The notes beneath the pieces were generated by a model, which saw only the letters and a program-made list of their open reading frames with translations, ran no database searches and was not told the DNA's origin. The position numbers and the translations under genes were made by a program. A stretch of DNA of 64,000 bases from an uncultured Sphingopyxis sp. (GTDB lineage: Bacteria; Pseudomonadota; Alphaproteobacteria; Sphingomonadales; Sphingomonadaceae). Shown piece by piece: positions 49,370-58,226 of the stretch (its first letter is position 1; each line of letters opens with the position of its first letter). The stretch is taken from contig NZ_LT598653.1 of NCBI RefSeq assembly GCF_900078365.1, forward strand, positions 3,853,501 through 3,917,500, in the 5' to 3' direction.

Positions 49370-49985
49370 CCGCCCGCCTCCCAGCCGCTTCTCCGTCGTC
49401 GAGCGCGGCGGGCGGCTGGTGGTGATCGATCGCGAAACCGGGCAGACCCCGCCGACGGCGGCCGAACGGATGGACGCCCATGATCGCCGCATGGGGACCG
49501 AGCCGAACCGCCCCGCGGCGCGGGCGGCTCCGGCCCGTGCCGAGACGATCCTCGACCTTGCCGAAGCCGCTCCGGCGCCGCCGCGCGCCGCGCCGCAACC
49601 GCCGAACGATGGGAAGGCGGCGGCGGCGCCCGCGATGAACCGCAAGCAGCCATGGGCCCAGCAGGCGAGGGGAAAGGGACCCGCCCGCATCCCGCAACGC
49701 CCGCAGTCTCAATCGCGAGCCGGCGACCGGAAGACGATCGTCACGGCGAAATGGTGGGATGCAAAAGGGCCGCGCACGATCGAACTGGGTCAGCAGGCGC
49801 AGGCCGAACTGACCGGCCGCCTTATGTTCCTGTTCTTTGGGGTGGTGATCGCGGCGATCGTCATCGCCTTCATCGCGCCGCTACTGTTGTTCGTCGGCGC
49901 ATTCCTGCTGTTCCGCTTCGGCGGCAATTTTCTCGGGCCGATCGGCGCCGCTATCGTCGACAAGGCGCTCGCCGAGCGAAGCTAG
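49362..49985 (+). CDS. Hypothetical membrane protein downstream of ribH
   Basis: 207 residues from TTG 49362, overlapping ribH by 8 bp with AAGGA about 11 bases upstream. A Pro/Ala/Arg-rich, probably disordered region fills residues 1-135. A hydrophobic hairpin follows (LMFLFFGVVIAAIVIAFIAP, LLLFVGAFLLF), making two likely membrane segments. I recognise no family. The FSVVERGGRLVVIDRETGQ start resembles other sphingomonad proteins of unknown function. Co-transcription with ribBX-ribH is likely. Confidence 0.7.
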   Translation: MVDRPPPSRFSVVERGGRLVVIDRETGQTPPTAAERMDAHDRRMGTEPNRPAARAAPARAETILDLAEAAPAPPRAAPQPPNDGKAAAAPAMNRKQPWAQQARGKGPARIPQRPQSQSRAGDRKTIVTAKWWDAKGPRTIELGQQAQAELTGRLMFLFFGVVIAAIVIAFIAPLLLFVGAFLLFRFGGNFLGPIGAAIVDKALAERS

Positions 49986-49992
49986 CTTGAAT

Positions 49993-50129
49993 ATCCTCCC
50001 TGTGGCCGAAGGCCATGGGGAGGTGGCAGCCCGCAGGGCTGACGGAGGGGCAAGGACGCGACGCCGTTGCCCCTCCACCATTCGCTACGCGAACGGTCCC
50101 CCTCCCCATCGCTTCGCGACTGGGAGGAT
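49993..50129. repeat. Palindromic repeat element
   Basis: The outer arms ATCCTCCC (49993-50000) and GGGAGGAT (50122-50129) frame smaller hairpins (GGCCGAAGGCC, TCGCTACGCGA, GCGAAGCG-type). It lies between a + strand and a - strand gene, both ending here, so it could act in transcript 3' ends. Confidence 0.65.
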
Positions 50130-50137
50130 GAGGCAGT

Positions 50138-51223
50138 TCACGCCGTTTGCAGCGCCGGATAGTCGGTGTAGCCAACCGGCCCCGGGGCGTACCAGGTCTG
50201 CGGATCGTCCGCCGCCCATTCGGCGCCGTTCCGGATTCGCTCGACCAGATCGGGGTTGCCGATGAACGGCCGGCCGAAGGCGATCGCGTCGGCCGCGCCG
50301 TTCGCAAGCGCCTCGTCGGCGAGCGCGACGGTATAATCGCTGTTGAGGATCAGCGGCCCCTTGAAGGCCTGACGAATCGCCGGCGACTGCTTCGGCACGT
50401 CGGTCCGGCCGAACGTGCCGTCGGGTCCGGGCTCGCGCAGTTCGAGGAAAGCGATGCCAAGTGCGTCCAGCGCCGCGGCCGCCGCCGGGAACAATTTTTC
50501 GGGCGCGCTGTCGTCGACGCCCTGCGTGTCGCCGTTGGGCGACAGGCGCACCCCGACGCGATCCTTGCCCCAGACCGCGATCAGCGCCTCGGTCACTTCG
50601 CGGAGCAGGCGGATGCGATTCTCGACCGGACCGCCATAATCATCGTCGCGCAGGTTCGACCCGTCGCGCAGGAACTGGTCGATCAGATATCCGTTCGCGC
50701 CGTGCAACTGCACGCCGTCGAATCCGGCGCGCTTCGCATTTTCGGCGGCATGCGCGTAATCGGCGATGACGCGCGGGATTTCGCCGAGCTCGAGCGGACG
50801 CGCGACTTCATATTCGCGGCGGCCGACCGGCGTGTGCGCCTTGCCGGGCGCCTGCGTTGGCGACGCCGAAACCGGCGGCTTGCCGTCGTTGAACACCGAA
50901 TGGACGACGCGGCCCATGTGCCAGAGCTGCGCGACGATGCGGCCGCCCGCTTCATGCACCGCCTCGATCACCGGCTTCCAGCCCTCGACCTGCGCATCGG
51001 TCCAGAGACCGGGCGCGCTCGGCCAGCCGAGCCCTTCCTGCGAAATGCCCGTGGCTTCGGAGATGATCAGCCCCGCCGACGCGCGCTGGCGGTAATATTC
51101 GCGCGCGAGCTCGTTCGGCACGAAGCCGGGTCCGGCGCGCCCGCGCGTCAGCGGCGCCATGATGATGCGGTTCGGCGCGTCGATCGCGCCCAGCTTGATC
51201 GGATCGAACAGTGATACGGCCAT
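50138..51223 (-). CDS. Old Yellow Enzyme family alkene reductase (NemA/xenobiotic reductase-like)
   Basis: FMN- and NAD(P)H-dependent reductase of activated C=C bonds. ATG 51223 follows GGAGGA and gives 361 residues. Signatures: NRIIMAPLTRGRAG, QLWHMGRVVH, GFDGVQLHGANGYLIDQFL (with the substrate-binding His and Asn), NLRDDDYGG and the phosphate-binding AIAFGRPFIGNPDLV near the end. Probably cytosolic. It reads towards the repeat at 49993. No neighbouring TetR/NemR regulator is present. Confidence 0.94.
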   Translation of the reverse strand: MAVSLFDPIKLGAIDAPNRIIMAPLTRGRAGPGFVPNELAREYYRQRASAGLIISEATGISQEGLGWPSAPGLWTDAQVEGWKPVIEAVHEAGGRIVAQLWHMGRVVHSVFNDGKPPVSASPTQAPGKAHTPVGRREYEVARPLELGEIPRVIADYAHAAENAKRAGFDGVQLHGANGYLIDQFLRDGSNLRDDDYGGPVENRIRLLREVTEALIAVWGKDRVGVRLSPNGDTQGVDDSAPEKLFPAAAAALDALGIAFLELREPGPDGTFGRTDVPKQSPAIRQAFKGPLILNSDYTVALADEALANGAADAIAFGRPFIGNPDLVERIRNGAEWAADDPQTWYAPGPVGYTDYPALQTA

Positions 51224-51417
51224 GGTTCCTCCACGTTTCACGTCTTGGCGGCGGCCCCTGCGGTCGCCGCTATGGCCCGCAAAACTATGAACGCAGCGGC
51301 GCCGGCACAATGGTGAGTAGCAAAAGAAAATCTAAATGACAGCGAAGAACGCACGCGTCGACAGGCGCGGGTGCTCGCGCGGTTGCCGAACCGCGCGGCG
51401 CGGCCTATCTGAAGCGC
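51224..51417. promoter_or_regulatory. Divergent intergenic region
   Basis: 194 bp between the OYE start and the COQ9 start, with presumed divergent promoters. Nothing distinctive was seen apart from the OYE ribosome site. Confidence 0.3.
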
Positions 51418-52083
51418 ATGGCCTCCATATTGCCCGCCGACCCGACCCTCGACGAGATTCGCGCCGCGCTCGCGCCGCTGATTGCCGCCTCGGCGGCGTT
51501 CGACGGCTTCGGCGACGCCGCGCTCGCCGATGCCGCCGCGCGCGTCGGCGTCGATGCCGACGTTGCGCGCCTCGCCTTTCCCGGCGGTGGGCGCGATATG
51601 GTCGACGCCTGGTTCGCCGATATCGACCTGGCGATAGAGGTGCGCTGGCCCGCCGAAAAGCTTCGGGCGCTCAAGATTCGCGAGCGGATTACGACGCTCG
51701 TCGAAACGCGCATCGACCTGCTCGCCGTAAACCGCGAATCGCTCCGCCGCGCGCTGGCGCTGCTCGCGCTGCCGACCAATGCGCCGCACGCGGCAAAGCT
51801 CGGCTGGCGCGCCGCCGATCATATGTGGCGGCTCGCGGGCGACACCGCGACCGACTATAATCATTACAGCAAGCGCGCGATTCTCGGCGCGGTCTACGGA
51901 TCGACGATGGCGGTGTTCCTGAACGACGAGAGCGAGGATTTCGCCGACACGCGCGCCTTCCTCGCGCGCCGCATCGATCAGGTGATGCGCTTCGAAAGCT
52001 GGAAGCACCGCCGCGCCGCGCGCAGCATCGAACGGCCGAGTCTTGCGCGCTTCGTCGGGCGGCTGCGCTATCCGGGACGGTGA
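51418..52083 (+). CDS. COQ9-family ubiquinone biosynthesis protein
   Basis: 221 residues with the alphaproteobacterial COQ9 hallmark GWRAADHMWRLAGDTATDYN, then KRAILGAVYGSTMAVFLNDE. The N-terminal region resembles a TetR-like fold, as in human COQ9. It is thought to present lipid intermediates to the COQ7 hydroxylase. No other coq gene is nearby. Confidence 0.93.
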   Translation: MASILPADPTLDEIRAALAPLIAASAAFDGFGDAALADAAARVGVDADVARLAFPGGGRDMVDAWFADIDLAIEVRWPAEKLRALKIRERITTLVETRIDLLAVNRESLRRALALLALPTNAPHAAKLGWRAADHMWRLAGDTATDYNHYSKRAILGAVYGSTMAVFLNDESEDFADTRAFLARRIDQVMRFESWKHRRAARSIERPSLARFVGRLRYPGR

Positions 52084-52166
52084 GCCTTAGGCGGATTTGA
52101 CACTGGCGTAGCAGCCAGCCCCCTGCTAGATTTGTTCACTTTCTGTTCGAATCGAGGCTTTGCAAT

Positions 52167-53189
52167 ATGTCGGATATGGAGCCGGTGCATCTCCAAGAGG
52201 ACGAAACCACAGGAGATCGATTTCTCGTCTATGGCGACGCCGCGGGGGTAAACGTAGAAATTAGCTATGATGGCGATCGCCTCTGGATGACGCAGGCCCA
52301 AATCGCCGAGCTTTTTGGCCGCGACGTTTCGACAATCTCCAGACATATCGCCAATATCCTCCAAGAGGAGGAACTCGACGAGAGCAATTTGCATAAAACG
52401 CAAATTGCTTCATCGACGAAGCCGGTCACCTTCTACAGCTTGGATATGGTCATCTCGGTCGGCTACCGGGTTGAATCGAAGCAAGCGACGCTATTTCGCA
52501 AATGGGCGACCGAAAAGCTCGTTCAATTTGCGACCAAGGGCTTCGTCATCGACGCCGCACGGTTGAAAAGTCCCGACAATCGGGATCGCATTGCCGAACT
52601 CAAGGAAATCATTCGCGACATTCGGTCGGATGAAGCCAATGTCTATCGCGAATTGCGCGCCATTTGCGCGATGTGCCAGGATTATGACGGGACGTCGCCG
52701 GCGTGGCGGGATTTCTATCGGAATACGCAGGCCAAGCTGATCTATGCCGTCTGCTCGAACACCCCTGCCGAGGTCCTACGCCTTCGCGCCGATGCCGGTG
52801 AGCCCAACATGGGCCTGCAAAGCTGGCCGAACGCGAATATCCGCAAGGCCGACGTCGGTACCTCGAAAAATTACCTCGCGGAAGGCGAGATCAGGGAACT
52901 CAATCGGCTCACGACCATCCTTCTCGATATTTTCGAGGATCAGGCTGACATTGGACGTCTGACATCGATGGCGCAGGCCGGCGAATTGCTGGACCGGCAG
53001 CTTTCCAGCTTGGGGCGGGCGGTTTTGCGTTCCGGCGGCAGCGTGTCGATGACCGACGCGGCGCGGCATGCCGAGCGAGAATATGAAAAGTTCAAGGCGG
53101 CGCAGCGGCAGCTTCGGCACGAACAGGCCGATCGCGACATTGCGGCGATCAAGGCGGCGCAGAAGGATTTGAAGAAGCCCGGGCGCTGA
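52167..53189 (+). CDS. RhuM family protein (virulence/phage-associated)
   Basis: 340 residues with the RhuM pattern: LWMTQAQIAELFGRDVSTIS (an HTH-like segment), NLHKTQIASSTKPVTFYSLD, VISVGYRVESKQATLFRKWA and FVIDAARL. The C-terminal half has LTTILLDIFEDQADIGRLTS and a charged coiled tail. First known from a Salmonella pathogenicity island, it is scattered among prophages, toxin-antitoxin and defence regions. Its biochemical role is unknown. It sits alone between COQ9 and FeoA with a visibly lower GC than its neighbours, which suggests horizontal acquisition. Confidence 0.88.
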   Translation: MSDMEPVHLQEDETTGDRFLVYGDAAGVNVEISYDGDRLWMTQAQIAELFGRDVSTISRHIANILQEEELDESNLHKTQIASSTKPVTFYSLDMVISVGYRVESKQATLFRKWATEKLVQFATKGFVIDAARLKSPDNRDRIAELKEIIRDIRSDEANVYRELRAICAMCQDYDGTSPAWRDFYRNTQAKLIYAVCSNTPAEVLRLRADAGEPNMGLQSWPNANIRKADVGTSKNYLAEGEIRELNRLTTILLDIFEDQADIGRLTSMAQAGELLDRQLSSLGRAVLRSGGSVSMTDAARHAEREYEKFKAAQRQLRHEQADRDIAAIKAAQKDLKKPGR

Positions 53190-53222
53190 CGCGTTTCGAT
53201 AAAGGACTGGCGCTCGGCGGTT

Positions 53223-53241
53223 GTTATTGATAATCGCTCGC
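53223..53241 (+). promoter_or_regulatory. Candidate Fur box upstream of feoA
   Basis: GTTATTGATAATCGCTCGC matches the classical 19-bp Fur box at 13 of 19 positions, including the central TGATAATC. It ends two bases before the feoA ATG. Iron control of feoAB is expected from other bacteria; alphaproteobacterial Fur sites can differ. Confidence 0.45.
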
Positions 53242-53243
53242 AA

Positions 53244-53492
53244 ATGACTGCCTTGCTCGACAAATCGCCCTTGGGCGTGATGGTGCGAATCGCCCGGATC
53301 GACTGGAACGCCATGTCCGACGACGAGGGACGGCGCCTTCGCGAATTCGGCCTGATGGAGGGCAGCGAAGTCACGCCGCACCATCGCGGCAGCATTTTTT
53401 CGCGCGATCCGCTCGCGCTGACCGTCGGGCGCATGAAGGTGATCATCCGCGCGCGGCAAGCCGCGGCGATCGAAGTGGAGCCGGCGGCATGA
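53244..53492 (+). CDS. feoA: Ferrous iron transport protein A
   Basis: 82-residue SH3-like cytosolic partner of FeoB. DDEGRRLREFGLMEGSEVTP and the DPLALTVGRMKVIIR strand pair are typical. It overlaps feoB by four bases (ATGA). No ribosome site is obvious before the ATG, which follows an AT-rich element, so the mRNA may be leaderless. Confidence 0.93.
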   Translation: MTALLDKSPLGVMVRIARIDWNAMSDDEGRRLREFGLMEGSEVTPHHRGSIFSRDPLALTVGRMKVIIRARQAAAIEVEPAA

Positions 53493-55351
53493 CGGCGGCG
53501 ATTCCCTCGGTCGCGCTGGTCGGCAATCCCAACGCCGGCAAATCGAGCCTGTTCAACGCGCTGACCGGCGCACGGCAGAAGATCGCCAATTATCCCGGCG
53601 TCACCGTCGAGCGGAAGGCGGGGCACGCGAGCTTCGCCGACGGCCGCCCGCTGTCGCTGATCGACCTGCCCGGCACCTACAGCCTGACGCCCGCGAGCCT
53701 CGACGAGGCGGTGACGCGCGACGTCGTGCTCGGCCGTCAGGCGGGCGAGACGCGCCCCGACGCGCTGATCGTCGTGCTCGACGCCGCGAACCTCGACAAT
53801 CATCTGAGCTTCGCGCTCGAACTGCTCGCGCTCGATCTGCCGACCGTCGTCGCGCTCAACATGGTCGATCTCGCGGCGCGCGACGGGCTGACGCTCGACG
53901 CCGAACGATTGTCGAAGGAACTCGGCGTGCCCGTCGTGCCGACGGTCGCGGTGCGCAAGCGCGGATTGACCGAGTTGCTTGCCGCGGTCGACGGCGCGAT
54001 CCGTTCGCATGCCGCGGGTTCGACCACCGCTCCAGCCGAAGCCGGCGACGCCGCGCTCCATCAGCGCGCCCGCGCGCTCGCGAAGGCCGCGATCGTCAGC
54101 GAAACGCCGGTGCGCCGCTGGACGCAGCGCGTCGATAATATCGTGCTGCACCCGGTCGCCGGGATGATCATCCTGCTCGCATTGATGTTCGTGATGTTCC
54201 AGGCGGTCTATGCCTGGGCCGGGCCGCCCGCCGACGCGCTCGAAGGGCTCGTCGGGACGATGCAGACGTGGGTCGTCGACACTATTCCGCAGAATTTCCT
54301 GCGCGACCTTGTCGTCGAGGGGCTGCTCGCGGGTGTCGGCGCGGTCGTCGTCTTCCTGCCGCAGATCCTGATCCTCTTCCTCTTCATCCTGCTTCTGGAA
54401 GCGTCGGGTTATATGACGCGCGCCGCCTTCCTGATGGACGGGCTGATGGGCAAGGTCGGGCTTTCGGGGCGCGGCTTCATCCCGCTCCTGTCGAGCTTCG
54501 CCTGCGCGGTGCCCGGCATCATGGCGACGCGCGCGATTCCCGACGAGAAGGACCGGCTGACGACGATCCTGATCGCGCCGCTGATGACCTGTTCGGCGCG
54601 GCTTCCCGTCTATGCGCTGATCATCGCCGCCTTCATCCCCAACCGCGGCGTCGGCGGCACCGGCGTCGGCTTGCAGGGACTCGTGCTCTTCGGCCTTTAT
54701 CTCGCGGGCATCGTCGGCGCGCTCGTCGTCGCCTTCGCGCTGCGCCGCACGGTGGCGAAGGGCGCGGGCGCGGGTTTCATGATGGAAATGCCGCGCTATC
54801 AGATGCCGCAGTTGCGCGACATCGCGCTCGGCCTGTGGCAGCGCGCGTGGATCTTCCTGCGCCGCGCGGGCACGATCATCGCGATGACCACGGTCGTGCT
54901 GTGGCTGCTCCTGAGCTTCCCCAAAGCGCCCGAAGGCGAGAGTCAGGTCGAATATAGCGTCGCGGGCCGCATCGCGAGCGGGCTCGAGGTCGTCGTCGCG
55001 CCGATCGGCTTCAATCACGACATCGCGCTCGCGCTGATCCCCGCGATGGCGGCGCGCGAGGTCGCGGTCTCGGCGATGGCGACCGCGAACGCGATCGACG
55101 CGGGCGACGACGAGGAAGCGATGGCCGAATCGCTCGGCGAGCGGCTGCAGGGCAAATGGAGCCTCGCGACCGCGCTCGCCTTCCTAGCCTGGTTCGTCTT
55201 CGCGCCGCAGTGCATTTCGACGATCGCGATCACCCGGCGCGAAACCAACGGATGGAAATGGCCGATGTTCATGGTTGGCTATTTGTTCCTGCTCGCCTAT
55301 GCCGCTGCTGGTATCACTTACTGGACGGCCGTCGCCTTCGGACTCGGCTGA
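53489..55351 (+). CDS. feoB: Ferrous iron transport protein B
   Basis: GTP-dependent Fe(II) transporter of the inner membrane, 620 residues. The N-terminal G domain has G1 GNPNAGKSSLFN, G2 region NYPGVTVERKAG, G3 DLPGTYSLTP and G4 NMVD. The membrane part starts near residue 225 with two Gate motifs (PLMTCSARLPVYALII and the ALIPAMAAREVAVSAMA region). It is shorter than E. coli FeoB (773) but within the range of alphaproteobacterial forms. There is no FeoC. Confidence 0.96.
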   Translation: MTAAIPSVALVGNPNAGKSSLFNALTGARQKIANYPGVTVERKAGHASFADGRPLSLIDLPGTYSLTPASLDEAVTRDVVLGRQAGETRPDALIVVLDAANLDNHLSFALELLALDLPTVVALNMVDLAARDGLTLDAERLSKELGVPVVPTVAVRKRGLTELLAAVDGAIRSHAAGSTTAPAEAGDAALHQRARALAKAAIVSETPVRRWTQRVDNIVLHPVAGMIILLALMFVMFQAVYAWAGPPADALEGLVGTMQTWVVDTIPQNFLRDLVVEGLLAGVGAVVVFLPQILILFLFILLLEASGYMTRAAFLMDGLMGKVGLSGRGFIPLLSSFACAVPGIMATRAIPDEKDRLTTILIAPLMTCSARLPVYALIIAAFIPNRGVGGTGVGLQGLVLFGLYLAGIVGALVVAFALRRTVAKGAGAGFMMEMPRYQMPQLRDIALGLWQRAWIFLRRAGTIIAMTTVVLWLLLSFPKAPEGESQVEYSVAGRIASGLEVVVAPIGFNHDIALALIPAMAAREVAVSAMATANAIDAGDDEEAMAESLGERLQGKWSLATALAFLAWFVFAPQCISTIAITRRETNGWKWPMFMVGYLFLLAYAAAGITYWTAVAFGLG

Positions 55352-55384
55352 TCCTCACAACTTTTGAAGCGGAGCGGAACGGCG

Positions 55385-55921
55385 ATGGCTGGCAGCGTCA
55401 ACAAGGTAATTCTCATCGGCAATCTCGGCGCCGATCCCGAAATCAAATCGTTCCAGAATGGCGGCAAGATCGCCAATATCCGCATCGCGACCAGCGAACA
55501 GTGGAAGGACCGGATGACCGGCGAGCGCAAGGAGCGCACCGAATGGCATAATGTCGTGATCAACGGCGAAGGGCTGGTCGGCGTCGTCGAACGCTACCTC
55601 AAAAAAGGCTCGAAAGTTTATATCGAAGGAAGCCTTCGCACCCGCAAATGGCAGGATCGCGACGGCAACGACCGCTACACGACCGAGGTGGTGATCGCGG
55701 GCATGGGCGGCAACCTCACCATGCTCGACGGCGCGCCGGGCGGCGGCGGTTCGCGCGGCGGCGGCGGTGGTGGCGACGAATGGAGCGGCGGTTCGTCGGG
55801 TGGTGGCTGGAATCAGGGCGGCGGTGGCGGCGGCTCCTCGGGCGGCGGTTTCGGCGGCGGTTCGAGCGGCGGCGGACGCCCGCCCTTCGACGACGATCTC
55901 GACGACGACGTTCCGTTCTGA
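55385..55921 (+). CDS. ssb: Single-stranded DNA-binding protein
   Basis: Binds ssDNA in replication and repair. The 178 residues consist of an OB-fold (VNKVILIGNLGADPEIKSF, ATSEQWKDRMTGERKERTEW, GSKVYIEGSL) at 1-112. A Gly/Ser-rich linker of about 50 residues, unusually glycine-rich, follows. The acidic tip DDDLDDDVPF recruits partner proteins. It is followed by a repeat and MmcB, another DNA-metabolism protein. Confidence 0.97.
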   Translation: MAGSVNKVILIGNLGADPEIKSFQNGGKIANIRIATSEQWKDRMTGERKERTEWHNVVINGEGLVGVVERYLKKGSKVYIEGSLRTRKWQDRDGNDRYTTEVVIAGMGGNLTMLDGAPGGGGSRGGGGGGDEWSGGSSGGGWNQGGGGGGSSGGGFGGGSSGGGRPPFDDDLDDDVPF

Positions 55922-55937
55922 CGCCCACCTAAAACCC

Positions 55938-56024
55938 GCTCGTGCTGAGCTTGTCGAAGCACCGTCCTTTCTTGTGGCGTCGCGGCGAAGAAGAACGGCC
56001 CTTCGACAAGCTCAGGGCGAACGG
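55938..56024. repeat. Inverted repeat between ssb and mmcB
   Basis: The arms containing TGAGCTTGTCGAAG (left) and CTTCGACAAGCTCA (right) are complementary, ending in GAACGG. This is a widespread sphingomonad intergenic repeat type. Confidence 0.75.
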
Positions 56025-56038
56025 CATGAGTTGAAGCG

Positions 56039-56530
56039 ATGGCTTTGCAAGCTGGCGTCAATCTCGATCAAGCCATCACCGCCGCGGACGTCGCGCGCGG
56101 CGTTTGCCGGCTGTTCGCGCAGCAAGGGCTGGTCGCGATCCCCGAAGTCACGCTGCCCAACGGCCGGCGCACCGACCTCACCGCGATCGACGCCAAGGGC
56201 CAGATCATCATCGTCGAGATCAAGGTCAGCCGTGCCGACCTGCACGGCGACGGAAAATGGCCCGACTATTGCGACTGGTGCGATCGCTTCTATTGGGCGC
56301 TCGCCGCGGGGCTCGACCCCGCGATCCTCGAAACCGAGGACTATCGCCCCGAAACGTCGGGGCTGATCGTCGCCGACCGCTATGGCGCGGCGGTGGTGCG
56401 CGAAGCCGCAAGCTGCAACCTCGCCCCCGCGCGGCGCAAGGCCGAGCTGCTCAGGATCGGGCGGCTCGCGATGCGCCGCTCGATGATCGCGGCCGATCCC
56501 GAGCTGGCGGCGGGGTGGGCGGAACAGTAA
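56039..56530 (+). CDS. mmcB: MmcB family DNA repair protein
   Basis: 163 residues. The core RRTDLTAIDAKGQIIIVEIK fits a PD-(D/E)xK nuclease-like fold. KWPDYCDWCDRFYWAL and GLIVADRYGAAVVREA are conserved in the family. In Caulobacter, mmcB is an SOS-linked gene needed for resistance to mitomycin C. No LexA site was identified upstream, where a palindromic repeat lies. Confidence 0.9.
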   Translation: MALQAGVNLDQAITAADVARGVCRLFAQQGLVAIPEVTLPNGRRTDLTAIDAKGQIIIVEIKVSRADLHGDGKWPDYCDWCDRFYWALAAGLDPAILETEDYRPETSGLIVADRYGAAVVREAASCNLAPARRKAELLRIGRLAMRRSMIAADPELAAGWAEQ

Positions 56531-56531
56531 T

Positions 56532-56621
56532 CGTCGCCCCCGCGCAGGCAGGGGCCGTTAGCCGCCTTTTCCTGCCGCGCTGCGTAAAACGGTGGCGGCC
56601 CCCGCCTGCGCGGGGGCGACG
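56532..56621. repeat. REP-like inverted repeat between mmcB and ribE
   Basis: The left arm (56532-56556) and its near-perfect complement ending at 56621 (CGTCGCCCCCGCGCAGGC-type arms) abut the ribE stop at 56624. Both genes end here, so the hairpin may serve as a shared 3' end. Confidence 0.8.
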
Positions 56622-56623
56622 GA

Positions 56624-57238
56624 TCAGGAACGCGCCTGCATCCGCGCCAGATAGCGCGCGAGGATGTCGATCTCCAGATTGACCGGCCGCCCCGCCGCCG
56701 CCTCGTTCAGCGTCGTCATCTCCTGCGTATGCGGGATGATATTGAGCGTGAAATGCGCCTCGCCGTCCGGCTGGTCGGTCACTTCGTTGACCGTCAGCGA
56801 CACGCCGTCGAGGGTGATCGAGCCCTTGGGCGCGATATGCGGCGCGAGCGACGCGGGCGCGGCGACGGTGACGGTGATGCTGTCGCCGGCCGGTTCGACC
56901 GACACGATGCGTCCGATGTCGTCGACATGGCCGGTGACGATATGCCCCCCGAGCTCGTCGCCGATCCGGAGCGCGCGTTCGAGGTTGAGGCGGCGGCCCC
57001 GGTCCCACATCCCCGGCGCGGTGCGCGCGAGCGTCTCGGCGCTGGCGTCGATCGCGAACCAGTTGCCGGTCGCATCCTGCCCCTTGTCGACCACGGTCAG
57101 GCACGCGCCCGAGCAGGCGATCGAGGCGCCGATGTCGATGCCGCCGACGTCATAGGCGGTGCCGATGACGAGCCGCGTGTCGCCGCGCTCCTCATGGGCG
57201 AGGATGGTGCCGATGTCGGTGATGATGCCGGTGAACAT
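56624..57238 (-). CDS. ribE: Riboflavin synthase (alpha chain)
   Basis: Dismutates two lumazines to riboflavin. The 204 residues contain two repeated lumazine-binding barrels: MFTGIITDIGTILA with GASIACSGACLTV, and GGHIVTGHVDDIG with GSITLDGVSLTVNEV. The Cys and His of the active site are in these motifs. The start is 9 bp downstream of the ribD stop, forming an operon with ribD and the membrane-protein gene at 58227. Confidence 0.96.
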   Translation of the reverse strand: MFTGIITDIGTILAHEERGDTRLVIGTAYDVGGIDIGASIACSGACLTVVDKGQDATGNWFAIDASAETLARTAPGMWDRGRRLNLERALRIGDELGGHIVTGHVDDIGRIVSVEPAGDSITVTVAAPASLAPHIAPKGSITLDGVSLTVNEVTDQPDGEAHFTLNIIPHTQEMTTLNEAAAGRPVNLEIDILARYLARMQARS

Positions 57239-57247
57239 GGAGTTGCC

Positions 57248-58222
57248 TTATCCTTCTCTGACGCGCTCGTAGACGTCGAGCCGGTCGCTGCCAAGCATCC
57301 GGCTGTCGGCGAGGCGCCAGCGTCCGTGCGCGTCGGCGAGATCGGTGAGGCCGATGTCGGCGAGCGCGCGCCTGCCGCCGCCGATCAGGACCGGCGCGCG
57401 ATAGAGCAAAAGCCGGTCGACGCGGTCGGCGGCGAGGAAGGCCGCCGCGGCGCCGGCGCCGCCCTCGACGAGCAGCGAGTCGATTCCATCGATCGCTTCG
57501 GGCGAGGCGACGGCGGTCCAGCCCTCGGGCGCGGCTCCCGAGGTCAGCAACAGCTTTCCCGGGCTGCGATCCTCGAGTCCGGGCAAGCGCACGTCGAGCT
57601 TCGGCGCATCGGCCTCGAAGGTGCCGCGCCCGACCAGAATCGCCTGATGGCCCGCGCGTTCGAGATGGCCGTGGGCGCGCGCGCGGCCGCCGGTGATCCA
57701 GCGGCTCGAGCCGTCGGCCATCGCGATGCAGCCGTCGAGCGACGTCGCGAGCTTCAGCGTCACGAACGGACGCCCCTCGGTCTGCCGCGTCCACCAGGGC
57801 GCCATCGCTGCGCGCGCTTCGGCGGGGAGGAGGTTGAAAACCACTTCGACCCCCGCATCGCGCAGCCGCGCGATCCCGCTGCCGTCGGTGCGCGGGTCCG
57901 GGTCCTGCACCGCGGTCACGACGCGCGCGACGCCCGCGGCGATCAGCGCGCCGCTGCACGCGGGGCCGCGCGGGCTCGCGTGGGCGCAGGGTTCGAGCGT
58001 GACATAGGCGGTGGCGCCCTGCGCGGCGCGACCGGCGGCGGCGAGCGCCATCGCTTCGGCATGGGGGCGGCCGCCCGGCTGCGTCCAGCCGCGCGCGATG
58101 ATCCTGCCGTCCTTGACCAGCAGGCAGCCGACATTGGGATTGGGGGCCGATGCGGGCCGCCCGCGCCGCGACAGCGCGATGGCGGCCGCCATCCAGTCGG
58201 CATCGGCGGGTGGCCGGCGCAT
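57248..58222 (-). CDS. ribD: Bifunctional pyrimidine deaminase / reductase
   Basis: 324 residues. The N-terminal deaminase has zinc ligands in GGRPHAEAMAL and LEPCAHASPRGPAC. The C-terminal reductase (RibG-like) has VTLKLATSLDGCIA, WITGGRARAHGHLERA and a LLVEGGAGAAAAFL segment. It carries out the second and third steps of the pyrimidine branch. It is 4 bp downstream of the unknown membrane-protein gene. Confidence 0.95.
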   Translation of the reverse strand: MRRPPADADWMAAAIALSRRGRPASAPNPNVGCLLVKDGRIIARGWTQPGGRPHAEAMALAAAGRAAQGATAYVTLEPCAHASPRGPACSGALIAAGVARVVTAVQDPDPRTDGSGIARLRDAGVEVVFNLLPAEARAAMAPWWTRQTEGRPFVTLKLATSLDGCIAMADGSSRWITGGRARAHGHLERAGHQAILVGRGTFEADAPKLDVRLPGLEDRSPGKLLLTSGAAPEGWTAVASPEAIDGIDSLLVEGGAGAAAAFLAADRVDRLLLYRAPVLIGGGRRALADIGLTDLADAHGRWRLADSRMLGSDRLDVYERVREG

Positions 58223-58226
58223 CCGG

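Noticed and set aside
52084..52166. tRNA-like GTTCGAATC string upstream of the RhuM gene
   Set aside because: No acceptor or anticodon stem can be folded around it, so it is neither a tRNA nor a convincing att site.
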